From Methanoregula sp. (GTDB taxonomy: Archaea; Halobacteriota; Methanomicrobia; Methanomicrobiales; Methanospirillaceae), in the NCBI RefSeq assembly GCF_028679125.1, contig NZ_JAJRCG010000003.1:149049-213048 (forward strand): DNA of 64,000 nt, given 5' to 3'. Below the pieces are notes generated by a model. That model was not told where the DNA came from, did not search any database, and was given only the letters and a program-made list of their open reading frames with translations. The translations under genes and the position numbers were made by a program. This document shows positions 55,873 to 64,000 of this stretch, in pieces (the stretch's first letter is position 1; each line of letters begins with the position of its first letter).

Positions 55873-56163
55873 TCAGGTTACTAGTAATCCTTCAGGATCA
55901 TATCCCGTCTTATTTCCGAAGTGCTCGACCCGGTTCTGCCAGTTGGCCCCAAGGTAATAAAACCGGATGCTGTCGCGTTCGTTATCCATAATACCGCACA
56001 GCGAATTTCTAAGTTTTGCAAACTGGGTCGGATCGACAAGACATTCAAACACTGAATTCTGTACCCGCTGGCCATAATTCACGCACTGGCGTGCAACCTG
56101 CCGAAGCCTTCGCCTTCCCTCTAGAGTTTCTGTGTTCACATCGTAAGTCACAAGAACCATCAT
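55873..56163 (-). CDS. cas2: CRISPR-associated endoribonuclease-fold protein Cas2
   Basis: Partner of Cas1 in spacer acquisition. The 96-residue chain begins MMVLVTYDVNTETLEGRRRL, typical for type I-C, with the conserved Asp of YDV, and includes NSVFECLVDPTQF. The ATG at 56163 fits family starts; a GTG three codons upstream is closer to the cas1 stop. Confidence 0.96.
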   Translation of the reverse strand: MMVLVTYDVNTETLEGRRRLRQVARQCVNYGQRVQNSVFECLVDPTQFAKLRNSLCGIMDNERDSIRFYYLGANWQNRVEHFGNKTGYDPEGLLVT

Positions 56164-56173
56164 TGCCAACACC

Positions 56174-57205
56174 TCAATTCATAAAAAACGGCGGGTATCC
56201 GTCGATATCTCCTCGCAGAAACCGGGCCATCAACATAGATTGGACATAGGGAAGGAGGCCGATTGCAATCTTCTCGTTGAGGTACGGATGCGTGATCTCA
56301 TCCAGTTTCCGTTTCTGCCAGGCCCCGAGCACTTCCTTGCGTCCCTTATCAGTTAATAGGATCCCGCCACCCTCTTTTTTCAGGAAATCCTGACCGGACA
56401 CCTGTTGTAAATTTACCAGATTCAGCGCGAGCCGGTCCGCGATGAACGGCCGGAGTTCTTCCATCATATCCAGTGCAAGGCTCGCCCGCCCGGGCCTGTC
56501 GGTGTGGAAGAAACCTACATAGGGATCGAGTCCAACCGTTTCCAGCGCAGATTCAACATCATGCGCAAGAAGCGTATACAGAAACGAGAGCAGGGCATTC
56601 ATGTTGTCGCGGGGAGGCCGGCGATTTCTCTCATGAAAGAAAAAATCGTTCTTCTGCTTGAGGATCAGCTCATCAAACACATCAAAATAAAACTTCGCGC
56701 AGTTCCCTTCAATGCCCCGCAGTGCATCCGCATTGGAGCAGTCATCGATCTTTGTCAGGTTCTCGATGATGAGAGTATCCGCATGCCGGATCGTTTCGCA
56801 CCGGATTGCATCGCCATGATCGCGGATTCCCCGCCCAAGTACCGTCCGGCAGTTCACGATCTTTGCTGCAATGAAACACTTTGCAATATCCAGTGATGAT
56901 GCAGGAGAATCTGCAACGCGGTACTGGGTGCGCCTCAGCAGGACATTGCCCCGGACCCGCCCGTTCACCCGCCCGAGAAACCTTCCGTGGGGTGTGAGGA
57001 ATGAGAGCCCGACATTGTTGTCTGAGCACAACTGCATCAGGTTCGGGGTTGCACCCATGTAACCGAAACAGACAATCCCTTCAATGTTGTGGATGGGAAT
57101 CCGGAACTTTTCCTCAGAACCGATCTTTACAATTACATTCTCTCCGTCCCGGTGGAGATACGATTCGGGGGTTGTTACGTAGAGGGTGTTGAGCAATTTT
57201 CTCAT
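56174..57205 (-). CDS. cas1: CRISPR integrase Cas1, type I-C
   Basis: Metal-dependent integrase of new spacers (343 residues). Recognisable parts are LLNTLYVTTPESYLHRDGEN at the start, MGATPNLMQLCSDNNVGLSF, the acidic catalytic region with ALRGIEGNCAKFYFDVFD (Glu), the DPYVGFFHTDRPGRASLALD (His, Asp) and MEELRPFIADRLALNLVNL. It begins 51 bases after cas4. Confidence 0.97.
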   Translation of the reverse strand: MRKLLNTLYVTTPESYLHRDGENVIVKIGSEEKFRIPIHNIEGIVCFGYMGATPNLMQLCSDNNVGLSFLTPHGRFLGRVNGRVRGNVLLRRTQYRVADSPASSLDIAKCFIAAKIVNCRTVLGRGIRDHGDAIRCETIRHADTLIIENLTKIDDCSNADALRGIEGNCAKFYFDVFDELILKQKNDFFFHERNRRPPRDNMNALLSFLYTLLAHDVESALETVGLDPYVGFFHTDRPGRASLALDMMEELRPFIADRLALNLVNLQQVSGQDFLKKEGGGILLTDKGRKEVLGAWQKRKLDEITHPYLNEKIAIGLLPYVQSMLMARFLRGDIDGYPPFFMN

Positions 57206-57256
57206 GATGTTGTTCCTGACTGGATGGATTGCATTCTCCGTTATGCTGACATGGTT

Positions 57257-57943
57257 TCACTCGTCAAGAGCGCACGCCTCGCTGATATGTTTCCCGATAT
57301 AATTACGGACGGGACTTTTCTTTTTCGTCAGTTTCGGGATACAGACATCAACAAGCGAACACAGGGAGCAGTTCTTCCCGCTCTCTGCTTCCGGAGTAAT
57401 TCCGTCCCGGAAAACCCTGTGCATCTCATTGGCCAGCGTTGAGACAAGTGTCCGCAGCGCATCGGTAATTTTCAGGCACTGCCTCCTGCGGATCTCGTTG
57501 TAATAGAAATCAGCCTCGCCAATCTGTACTCCGAACATCTCTTCGAGGCACATGACCTGTGCACACAGCTGGACCTCGTCGCGCTCGTCGATCTTCGGTT
57601 TTCCCCGTTTGTACTCCACGGGTTTCATCAGCCACAGCCCTTCATGATCGGGAATCGCGATTCCGTTATCAGATCGGGTGTACTCGATCACATCGGCAAT
57701 ACCGGTAAGTCCGAGGGTGTACGAGACAAGGGGATATGCACGGGAGATGACAACATCTCCGCGTGACTCGTTGAAGAAGGGATCATCGACCCGTTCATGG
57801 ACAAAACGCCCTTCCTGCGTGCGGAGATTTTCCTGCCACTGCTGTTCGACATGGATCAGCGCCCACTGCCGCTTGCAGAAACAAAAATGCTGGATACCGG
57901 ATAACGAAAGCAGCTCGTCATCGGTATACCGGGGGCCACTCAT
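57257..57943 (-). CDS. cas4: CRISPR-associated exonuclease Cas4
   Basis: RecB-like nuclease (228 residues) that trims prespacers and selects PAM. The N-terminal cysteine is in GIQHFCFCKRQWALIH and the C-terminal iron-sulfur cysteines are in CSLCSLVDVC; the nuclease motif is VEYKRGKPK (Glu, Lys). I use the ATG at 57943, which overlaps the cas7 stop (ATGA); the long frame to 58081 lies inside cas7. Confidence 0.96.
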   Translation of the reverse strand: MSGPRYTDDELLSLSGIQHFCFCKRQWALIHVEQQWQENLRTQEGRFVHERVDDPFFNESRGDVVISRAYPLVSYTLGLTGIADVIEYTRSDNGIAIPDHEGLWLMKPVEYKRGKPKIDERDEVQLCAQVMCLEEMFGVQIGEADFYYNEIRRRQCLKITDALRTLVSTLANEMHRVFRDGITPEAESGKNCSLCSLVDVCIPKLTKKKSPVRNYIGKHISEACALDE

Positions 57944-58791
57944 AACTTTTCGATAACCTCGACTCCCTTGGGAACATCTTTTGCTACCGTGACTTTGTAA
58001 TCCGCAAACGAACGCGGCGGAAGATCTTTGGACAACCGTTCGACTTTGATCTTGTCGAACAGGATATGCGACTGGCAGCACCCGAGTTCGCTGTCATGCT
58101 TGAAGACGATCAGTTTCCTTGCGGACATTTTTCCTCTCGCAGCGGAATGGTCGTGCTCGAACATGTTGACCAGACTTTCCCAGAGCAGGGCGAGATCTTC
58201 TTCGGAGAAGCCGGTTGTTTTCTTTGCGAGATTCGCAGATACATAACCCTCAACACGGTACAGGCCGTAGGGGACAATCTGTTTCTTGCCCATTGTCTGG
58301 CCTTTCTCGGCATCCTTCGCATTTGCCACGGCCTGCCTTGTAATTGTTACTTCCTGCTGGAAGATCGGGTCCTGGCTTCGGGCAAAATTTAGCTGGACCG
58401 GGCCACGGACCTGGCCGCAGTTCACTTCAGTAGCCATAACTGCACCGAAAGCGCGAATGTCGAAGAAATGATCGCACATGAATTTCGTCAGTTCGTAATC
58501 CTTGGGTTTCTTCGAGTCGGGCTTCCTCTTGAGGGCAGCATATGCTTTCGTGTGCTGTTCGTTGAGAACAACACCGTCTTTCACATAGATGTCGTAGCCC
58601 TCTTTCCCTTCTTTTACCATGTCAACATAATCCCGGATCTTCCGCTTGAGGCAGACATCGGTCACGATACCGTAGCCGGTCTGGGGATCGACCCGGGGCA
58701 TGTTTCCCATATCGGGATCGCCATTCGGGTTCCCGTTCTCGACATCGAATAACAATACAAATTCATACCGGTTCTTGATTGGTTCGCTCAT
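57940..58791 (-). CDS. cas7: Cascade backbone Cas7 (Csd2), type I-C
   Basis: RRM-fold protein (283 residues) that coats the crRNA. It begins with NRYEFVLLFDVENGNPNGDP, the Csd2/Csh2 signature, and contains DIRAFGAVM and GLYRVEGYVSANLA. Overlaps of 4 bases link it to cas8c and cas4. Confidence 0.97.
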   Translation of the reverse strand: MSEPIKNRYEFVLLFDVENGNPNGDPDMGNMPRVDPQTGYGIVTDVCLKRKIRDYVDMVKEGKEGYDIYVKDGVVLNEQHTKAYAALKRKPDSKKPKDYELTKFMCDHFFDIRAFGAVMATEVNCGQVRGPVQLNFARSQDPIFQQEVTITRQAVANAKDAEKGQTMGKKQIVPYGLYRVEGYVSANLAKKTTGFSEEDLALLWESLVNMFEHDHSAARGKMSARKLIVFKHDSELGCCQSHILFDKIKVERLSKDLPPRSFADYKVTVAKDVPKGVEVIEKL

Positions 58792-60671
58792 TGTTCTCCC
58801 TCCTTCTTTTCATCGCTTGTCTCTTTCTTCTTGAAAAACGCCTTTTTCTGGTGATAGTACCCGAGCATGAACATTCCTTGCTCTTCCTGGTTCAGGTATG
58901 CCGGGAATTTATCAACGCCATCAAGCACTTCTTCGATCCACTGGTTCGATTTGAAGCCCCAGTCAGATTTGGCAATGTGATGCTGCGCCAGTTTCAGCAG
59001 GATCGGGAACACAACGGACGGTGTTGTCGATGCACTGCTGAAGTACTTGCTCGTGATCGTGCTCTTCAGTTCCTTGTTCGTATCGCTCTGCGCTTTCTCC
59101 AGTACCGCAAACAATCTTCCGAGGCGGTACGGAACACTTGTGCTCTCTTCGTTCAGACTCACGGTAATCATATCCTCTTCATGTTTTCCTCTGGTTCGTG
59201 CAAGACGGATCAGGCAGGCCTTGATGAATCCGGCCCGGGCATAATTGATCGATCGTTCGACTTTCACCCGGTTCAGGATCGCGTTGTACATCGGTACCGG
59301 GTAGGGTGTGTTCTCAAGAATCGAACGCATCAGGAGTCCCCCGAGAAGGGGCGATGATGCATTGTCACTGGAATTCTGGGGGACGGTCTGTTTCAGGAGC
59401 CAGTACACGGAGATAAATTGCGGCCCGCGATCATCCCGTTCGATCTCCATATCGAGATGGTGGCGTGCAACACGGACGATAAAATTCCCGAAACTGTCCT
59501 CGTACCAGAAACGGACTGCAAGACGGGCATTGTTCGGTGCCAGACCAAGAATGTAGAATTTTGTTTTGTCCGGATCCACGCCAAGATCTTTTTCTTCCAG
59601 GTGCTGCCCGGTCCGGACTTTCTGGAGGATATCGCTGACCAATTGGCGGGTCTGGAGATCCTGTTTCTTTATCCCGTCTTTGCTCTCGACCTCGCCGGAT
59701 TCTTCCGGTTCATCAACAGGATCGATGAAGAAATGGGCAAGGTTCTCGCAGGTTTTCTTGGTAGTCTCAGCCCAAAAGACCGTTGAGGTGTCACCGATCT
59801 GGATCCGGTTCTTGCTCTCCCGTTCGAGCAGGTAGTTCAGTGCAGTGGTGTACTTGAACATCGCCGATTCACTGATCGGGGCGTTGAAACTCTGTTCTTT
59901 GTTATAGGAACAGAATGCAGGATCATTGAACCCAACTAACGTGGCCCCTGCCGATTGAGCACCATACACGCCTTTGATTTTTTGGTGGACCCGTGCGATA
60001 GGTTCCTTTTTACCGCTGACAAGACTTTGTGCAATCTCCGCTGTTCCTTCTGATGAAGAACGGATGTAATATGAATCCCACAATTGCCGAACTGCCGGGG
60101 TTTGATGGAGGTAGATGCCGCCGATATCGAATACGAAAAATCCCCCTGCAAGAATCTCATCCTTGTATTCGGAAATTTTGGAATTCTTCAGGGAGTTCTC
60201 CGGATTCCATCCATCAAGGAATTTCAGAAACGATACTATCCCGGCATCTGTTGCAGAATCAAGGAGTGAATGATGAAGAGTCCTGAACTGCTCATAACAT
60301 TCACGGGACCGCTTTGATACAACGATCTTTTCTTTTTCAGTCTCTTCCAGAATTGTCAGGAACTCTTCTGAAGAAAACCCTTTTTTCGGATCTTCCTTTA
60401 TTTTTTCAATACCAAAGATGTATTTTGCATTATCACAGGCAAAATACGGAGTAACAGATACAGCCCGGGATTTTTGATACGGGACTTCCATCATTTTAGG
60501 CTGCTTTTTCTTTCCATCAGTACGGAGATCTAGAATGTTGGTAAGATTTCCATCCTTTGAAATGACCAGCGCAAACGAAACTTTTGCGGGGCTGTAACCG
60601 GTCTTGGGAATTTTGACAGAATCATCCGCCGCAAGAATATCATAATACCGGGCGAGGGATTGAACGATCAC
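58788..60671 (-). CDS. cas8c: Cascade large subunit Cas8c (Csd1)
   Basis: A 627-residue large subunit that in type I-C recognises the PAM. The start VIVQSLARYYDIL uses GTG at 60671, which overlaps the cas5 stop (GTGA). Family landmarks include LVISKDGNLTNILDLR, RNVKVERS-like NRVKVERSINYARAGFIKAC and YRLGRLFAVLEKAQ. The C-terminus is lysine/glutamate-rich. An internal start can yield a separate small subunit (Cas11c) in known I-C systems; I did not locate one with certainty. Confidence 0.95.
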   Translation of the reverse strand: MIVQSLARYYDILAADDSVKIPKTGYSPAKVSFALVISKDGNLTNILDLRTDGKKKQPKMMEVPYQKSRAVSVTPYFACDNAKYIFGIEKIKEDPKKGFSSEEFLTILEETEKEKIVVSKRSRECYEQFRTLHHSLLDSATDAGIVSFLKFLDGWNPENSLKNSKISEYKDEILAGGFFVFDIGGIYLHQTPAVRQLWDSYYIRSSSEGTAEIAQSLVSGKKEPIARVHQKIKGVYGAQSAGATLVGFNDPAFCSYNKEQSFNAPISESAMFKYTTALNYLLERESKNRIQIGDTSTVFWAETTKKTCENLAHFFIDPVDEPEESGEVESKDGIKKQDLQTRQLVSDILQKVRTGQHLEEKDLGVDPDKTKFYILGLAPNNARLAVRFWYEDSFGNFIVRVARHHLDMEIERDDRGPQFISVYWLLKQTVPQNSSDNASSPLLGGLLMRSILENTPYPVPMYNAILNRVKVERSINYARAGFIKACLIRLARTRGKHEEDMITVSLNEESTSVPYRLGRLFAVLEKAQSDTNKELKSTITSKYFSSASTTPSVVFPILLKLAQHHIAKSDWGFKSNQWIEEVLDGVDKFPAYLNQEEQGMFMLGYYHQKKAFFKKKETSDEKKEGEQ

Positions 60672-61336
60672 GAGTGGACACCCCCCTTGAGGCACTTCTG
60701 CACATCGATCACGCCATCGTTCATCTCCGCCCGGAAGAAGACCGGGTTCATGTTGTCGGCAAAGTCAATGTCCCAGAGCATGAGCCCGAGATCTTTTTTC
60801 CCTTTCAAATCCGATGCGGGGATTTCTCCTTCAACAAACTCGAACTGAACGGGGAACTCGCGGCACCCGAAGTAAGGGTGGTGGAAACACTGACCTTTCC
60901 GCATCCTGCGGAGGGCAATGTTGTAATGCTTCTCAATGGTATCATCGGGCCCTTTTTTGTCGGTCATGTTGAAGTGGGCTTCAATGTAATACTCGACATC
61001 CCGGAGAACCATTGATGCCCGCTGAACCCGTTCATCGTTTGAATCCTTGAAGAGAACCGCCTCTTTCCCTGAAAAAGCAGTTTTCACTTGGGCAAGCGGA
61101 ATCTTTCCCAGCACCTCGTTCCTTCGGATGTTGTCGAATTTCACCTGCTTCATCACATGAATCCGGTCAATCTCCCACGTTATCGCAGGCTTCCAGTAAA
61201 TCGCTTCAAGAATTCCCCGGGCAGCCGAAGGCGTCATCACATCGTAGCTGACCCGCTCGACTTTCATCTCGGGACGCGTGAAACAGGCGTAGTCGCCCCA
61301 GACTTTGAGTTTAATACCAAATCCGATATTCACCAC
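60668..61336 (-). CDS. cas5: Cas5 (Cas5d/Cas5c), type I-C crRNA endoribonuclease
   Basis: A 222-residue RAMP protein that in type I-C processes the pre-crRNA in place of Cas6 and stays on the 5' handle. The start IKLKVWGDYACFTRPEMKVE, the SYDVMTPSAARGILEAIYWK signature and the GQCFHHPYFGCREFP region are typical. Start codon is GTG (61336, or 61333), directly after an AGGAGGTG ribosome site, 5 bases from the cas3 stop. Confidence 0.96.
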   Translation of the reverse strand: MVNIGFGIKLKVWGDYACFTRPEMKVERVSYDVMTPSAARGILEAIYWKPAITWEIDRIHVMKQVKFDNIRRNEVLGKIPLAQVKTAFSGKEAVLFKDSNDERVQRASMVLRDVEYYIEAHFNMTDKKGPDDTIEKHYNIALRRMRKGQCFHHPYFGCREFPVQFEFVEGEIPASDLKGKKDLGLMLWDIDFADNMNPVFFRAEMNDGVIDVQKCLKGGVHS

Positions 61337-61341
61337 CTCCT

Positions 61342-63543
61342 TTAAGTAATCAACAATGATCCATCGTAACCGGTATACTGCCGGAGTTTCAATCCTGTTT
61401 CATCGGAATAATCCTCACAGGATCGCAATACATAAAACCGGTCGCCAACCGTTTCAATCAGGTTCATCCGTTCCATATTCCGGAATTCATTGGGATAGAT
61501 GCTGACCGAATACCCCTGGAGTTCCCGTACGAATTTCCAGGGAAATTCTGCTGCATGTAATTCTGCAATCGTTTCCGTGGCGTGTTTGCCATAGGGTATG
61601 ATCAGGTCTTTAGTCCCCTCCTTGATTATCTGAAATTCATCCGCGATATCCTCAAACGGGAATGCAAGTTCACCAGACCGCTCTTCGAGCTGGCGCAGGA
61701 TTTTTTTCTCGTCCAGTCCGTCATCTCCCTTGTAGTGATATAAACGCCGGAAGTAATCCGCTACGGTCGGGAGCGAGAGCGGGTCATTAGATCCCGCAAG
61801 AGTCATCTCGCCAATCTCTGCAACGAGACTCTGCCATGAGGTTGCCTTTCCGTAAGATTCCGTTGATTTGAAAATGTAGACCTCTCCTTTCTCTGGCAAT
61901 TTCCCTTCACGGTTGCACCTGCCGGCAGCCTGTGCAACCGAATCGATACCGGTCATGGTCCGGTACACAACCGGGAAATCGATATCCACACCGGCCTCGA
62001 TCAGCTGCGTTGAGATGACCCGGCAGTCTTTGCCCTCGCGAAGCCGGGTCTTGATCTCTGCGATCTTTTTCCTGCGATGGACCGGGCACATCCGTGCGCT
62101 CAAATGGTAGCAGTTACCGTCCTTTCTGATTGCATCGTACAGTTTCTTTGCATGGTTTCGTGTATTCACAATACAGAGAACCTGCCGGTGACCGGTCAGC
62201 CGGGCAGAAAGTTCCGCATCGCTGAGCGGGCCGAGATTTGTTACCTTCACCCGCTGGAAGGTTTCATACAATTGATCCGGGGACTGCATGATCTCCCGGG
62301 GCCGGACCCTCTCGTCAAGCAGATCGCCCAGTCGCGGTTGTGTTGCGGTACAAATCACGACCGTTGCGCCAAAGTTGCGTACAAGTTCCGACAAGGCAGC
62401 AAGACAGGGAAGCAGGTACCCGGTCGGGAGCATCTGCGCCTCATCAAGAATGATTACGCTCTTTGCAAGGTTATGCAGTTTCCGGCAGCGGGATCTCTTG
62501 TTAGAGAAGAGCGAATCAAAGAACTGGACATTGGTCGTGACAACGATTGGCATATCCCAGTTCTCGGTTGCAAGCCGGAGAGATTCTTTTCCCGTATCCA
62601 AGTCTCCGGTATCAACCGTTGCCGGATCAAAATTGCAATGATGCTCCAGCACATTCTGCCACCCGAAAATGTCCCGGAAAACATCGGCATTCTGTTCGAT
62701 GATACTGGTATACGGGATGACGTAAAAGATCCGTTTGAGATTATTCTTCTTAACGTGTTCAAGCGCAAATGCCATTGAGGATAGGGTCTTCCCTCCACCG
62801 GTCGGAACGGTCAGGCTGAAAATTCCGGGTGGAAACGAGCCGGCCTGAACGCACTGCTCGAAAATATTTTTCCGCTTGCGGTTGATGAGCGAATCTTCCG
62901 CACCGGAATTAATTTTCTGCATGTGGGTTTCGAATTTCTTATTCAGGATCTCAAACGATTCGTAGTTCCCACGTGATGATGATTTTTCAGGAGAACAGAA
63001 TTTTTCTGTGTCGAGTGAATCTGCATCCACAAGACATGAGTAGAGCATCCGCGTGAAGAAGGAAATACAAAAACCGGTCTTGTTGGGAAACGGGTGTAAC
63101 TTGAGCGGACCTACGTTTTGGGTGTTAAAAGAAATCTCATGGTGGTACGCTGAATAATCCGGTAATTTTTCTTTTCGCAGCCGCTCGCAGAGTCCCGCTT
63201 CAGCACTGCCGTAATTTAACAAACCTCCATGATGGCCGGCAACAATGTATGCAAACAACAACCCGGCAGCGCTCTGTTTCTCTTTAAATAATCGTATTGC
63301 TTCAATCGTACCGGCCGTTGAGTGATCGACATGATTTTTTTCACCTTCAAGCCGCTTCTGGAACTCTGCAGAATATTTCCCAAGATCATGCAAGAGGCCA
63401 CTGGTGTATGCCAGATCCCCAGCGTTAAAATCGTTCGCAAAATTCTGGGAACATGTTGCTACATTTGTCAGATGATCTTTAAGCGCCTGCCATTCAGATT
63501 TATCGGAGTTGCTTGTTGAGTGAGCGTAAAACATGTAATTCAT
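61342..63543 (-). CDS. cas3: CRISPR-associated helicase-nuclease Cas3
   Basis: The 733-residue effector that unwinds and degrades target DNA. The HD nuclease domain is N-terminal (LLHDLGKYSAEFQ, ~50-62, with later VDHSTAGT and AGHHGG), followed by an SF2 helicase: Walker A VPTGGGKTLSSMAFALE, DEAQ box VIILDEAQM, motif III VICTATQPRL, and motif VI AQAAGRCNREG. It is the first gene of the operon. Confidence 0.97.
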   Translation of the reverse strand: MNYMFYAHSTSNSDKSEWQALKDHLTNVATCSQNFANDFNAGDLAYTSGLLHDLGKYSAEFQKRLEGEKNHVDHSTAGTIEAIRLFKEKQSAAGLLFAYIVAGHHGGLLNYGSAEAGLCERLRKEKLPDYSAYHHEISFNTQNVGPLKLHPFPNKTGFCISFFTRMLYSCLVDADSLDTEKFCSPEKSSSRGNYESFEILNKKFETHMQKINSGAEDSLINRKRKNIFEQCVQAGSFPPGIFSLTVPTGGGKTLSSMAFALEHVKKNNLKRIFYVIPYTSIIEQNADVFRDIFGWQNVLEHHCNFDPATVDTGDLDTGKESLRLATENWDMPIVVTTNVQFFDSLFSNKRSRCRKLHNLAKSVIILDEAQMLPTGYLLPCLAALSELVRNFGATVVICTATQPRLGDLLDERVRPREIMQSPDQLYETFQRVKVTNLGPLSDAELSARLTGHRQVLCIVNTRNHAKKLYDAIRKDGNCYHLSARMCPVHRRKKIAEIKTRLREGKDCRVISTQLIEAGVDIDFPVVYRTMTGIDSVAQAAGRCNREGKLPEKGEVYIFKSTESYGKATSWQSLVAEIGEMTLAGSNDPLSLPTVADYFRRLYHYKGDDGLDEKKILRQLEERSGELAFPFEDIADEFQIIKEGTKDLIIPYGKHATETIAELHAAEFPWKFVRELQGYSVSIYPNEFRNMERMNLIETVGDRFYVLRSCEDYSDETGLKLRQYTGYDGSLLIT

Positions 63544-63590
63544 CGTCGTATTATATCCAGCAAATCATTCGGGATTCTTTATGGATCCGA

Positions 63591-63632
63591 ATTATAATGC
63601 ACCACACCTTAAATCTGCTGATTCGTGGTGTG
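63591..63632 (-). promoter_or_regulatory. Promoter region of the cas operon
   Basis: ATTATAAT at 63591-63598 is placed to give a transcript starting about 20 bases before the cas3 ATG. Just upstream on the minus strand lies a 6-bp inverted repeat (CACACC 63603-63608, GGTGTG 63627-63632), which could bind a regulator of cas transcription. Confidence 0.4.
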
Positions 63633-63864
63633 AAAGTGTCGAAAATAGTTTGTAAAAATAAATCGATGATGGTCCGGTTTCATAAATGACACAGTCTGTT
63701 CACAAAATGGATCCAAAAATCTCCAAATTCTTACCACATTCTATCAGACTCATCCTTCAATAAAATTTAATCAATAAAAGGCCCAGATCCGGACTCCATA
63801 CACCTGGCACACATGGGCAAATTCCCCAGTATTCCGTTAACCCGAAACACGGTTTTCCGGGATT
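63633..63864. other. Intergenic upstream of the cas operon
   Basis: No gene recognised; mostly A/T-rich sequence with no repeat before position 63864. Confidence 0.4.
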
Positions 63865-64000
63865 CTCCGTCGGAGAGATCACAATCTCCGTCGGAGAGAT
63901 CACAATCTCCGTCGGAGAGATCACAATCTCCGTCGGAGAGATCACAATCTCCGTCGGAGAGATCACAATCTCCGTCGGAGAGATCACAATCTCCGTCGGA
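63865..64000. repeat. 21-bp tandem repeat with internal palindrome
   Basis: About 6.5 perfect head-to-tail copies of a 21-bp unit, each made of the palindrome CTCCGTCGGAG plus GATCACAAT-type filler, running off the window edge. The unit is a multiple of three and encodes a repeating ISPTEIV heptapeptide on the minus strand, but nothing shows that it is translated. Confidence 0.9.

Noticed and set aside
57944..58081. Longer cas4 start at 58081
   Set aside because: It lies inside cas7; the ATG at 57943 gives the normal Cas4 start and a 4-base overlap.
63757..63987. 76-codon frame with ISPTEIV repeats at the right edge
   Set aside because: Translation of a non-coding 21-bp tandem repeat; no ribosome site and truncated by the edge.

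Overview
The window looks like chromosome of a methanogenic euryarchaeon, most likely order Methanomicrobiales (Methanoregula-like; the genus is a guess from gene content). Supporting genes are F420:glutamate ligase CofE, a coenzyme F390 synthetase-like enzyme, the early tetrapyrrole pathway, the methanogen homocysteine (aspartate semialdehyde sulfurtransferase) operon, proteasome beta subunit beside the archaeal termination nuclease FttA, Sec61beta, archaeal-type AlaRS, archaeal TATA/SD signals, and long multi-PAS kinases.

Layout. 0-19.4 kb is core: MFS transporter, FttA, PsmB, CBS and UspA proteins, an amidohydrolase, Sec61beta, CofE, a DUF1922-like zinc ribbon, a drug-type MFS transporter, an HI0933-like flavoprotein, then sirC-hemA and hemB-hemL-hemC-cobA (glutamyl-tRNA to precorrin-2/sirohydrochlorin, precursors of F430 and cobamides). 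hemD is not present, and a lipoprotein gene on the other strand lies between hemA and hemB.

19.5-25.8 kb is mobile. A 3.8-kb element with a tyrosine integrase, an HUH rolling-circle Rep, iteron-like repeats, a small unlisted gene and a 4-TM protein sits in the 3' end of a tRNA gene and is bounded by a 16-bp direct repeat. Next to it are a decayed tRNA-Thr, a pilin-like gene, a dead transposase and a Rep fragment. 25.9-34.5 kb holds two paralogous membrane-anchored cysteine-rich CX3C proteins, small membrane proteins and their decayed copies, and a 1652-residue REC-9xPAS-histidine kinase whose middle is built from 480-bp tandem duplications.

34.5-53.5 kb returns to core genes: F390 synthetase-like, TspO, UvsE, a 26-residue Lys/Ala peptide, MrpF/MrpG-like proteins, a PAPS-reductase-like protein with HisH, AlaS with a membrane-bound HTH regulator, a winged-HTH-PAS-kinase divergent from a soluble chemoreceptor with CheW, SWIM and Nif3 proteins, and the three-gene homocysteine operon.

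53.6-63.5 kb is a complete type I-C CRISPR-Cas locus: cas3-cas5-cas8c-cas7-cas4-cas1-cas2 on the minus strand, followed by an array of 30 clear repeats plus one fossil repeat. The right edge runs into a 21-bp tandem repeat with an internal palindrome. The novelty candidates I rate highest are the tRNA-integrated Rep element with its unusual class I GCU-anticodon tRNA, the CX3C protein pair, and the duplicated over-long spacer in the CRISPR array.
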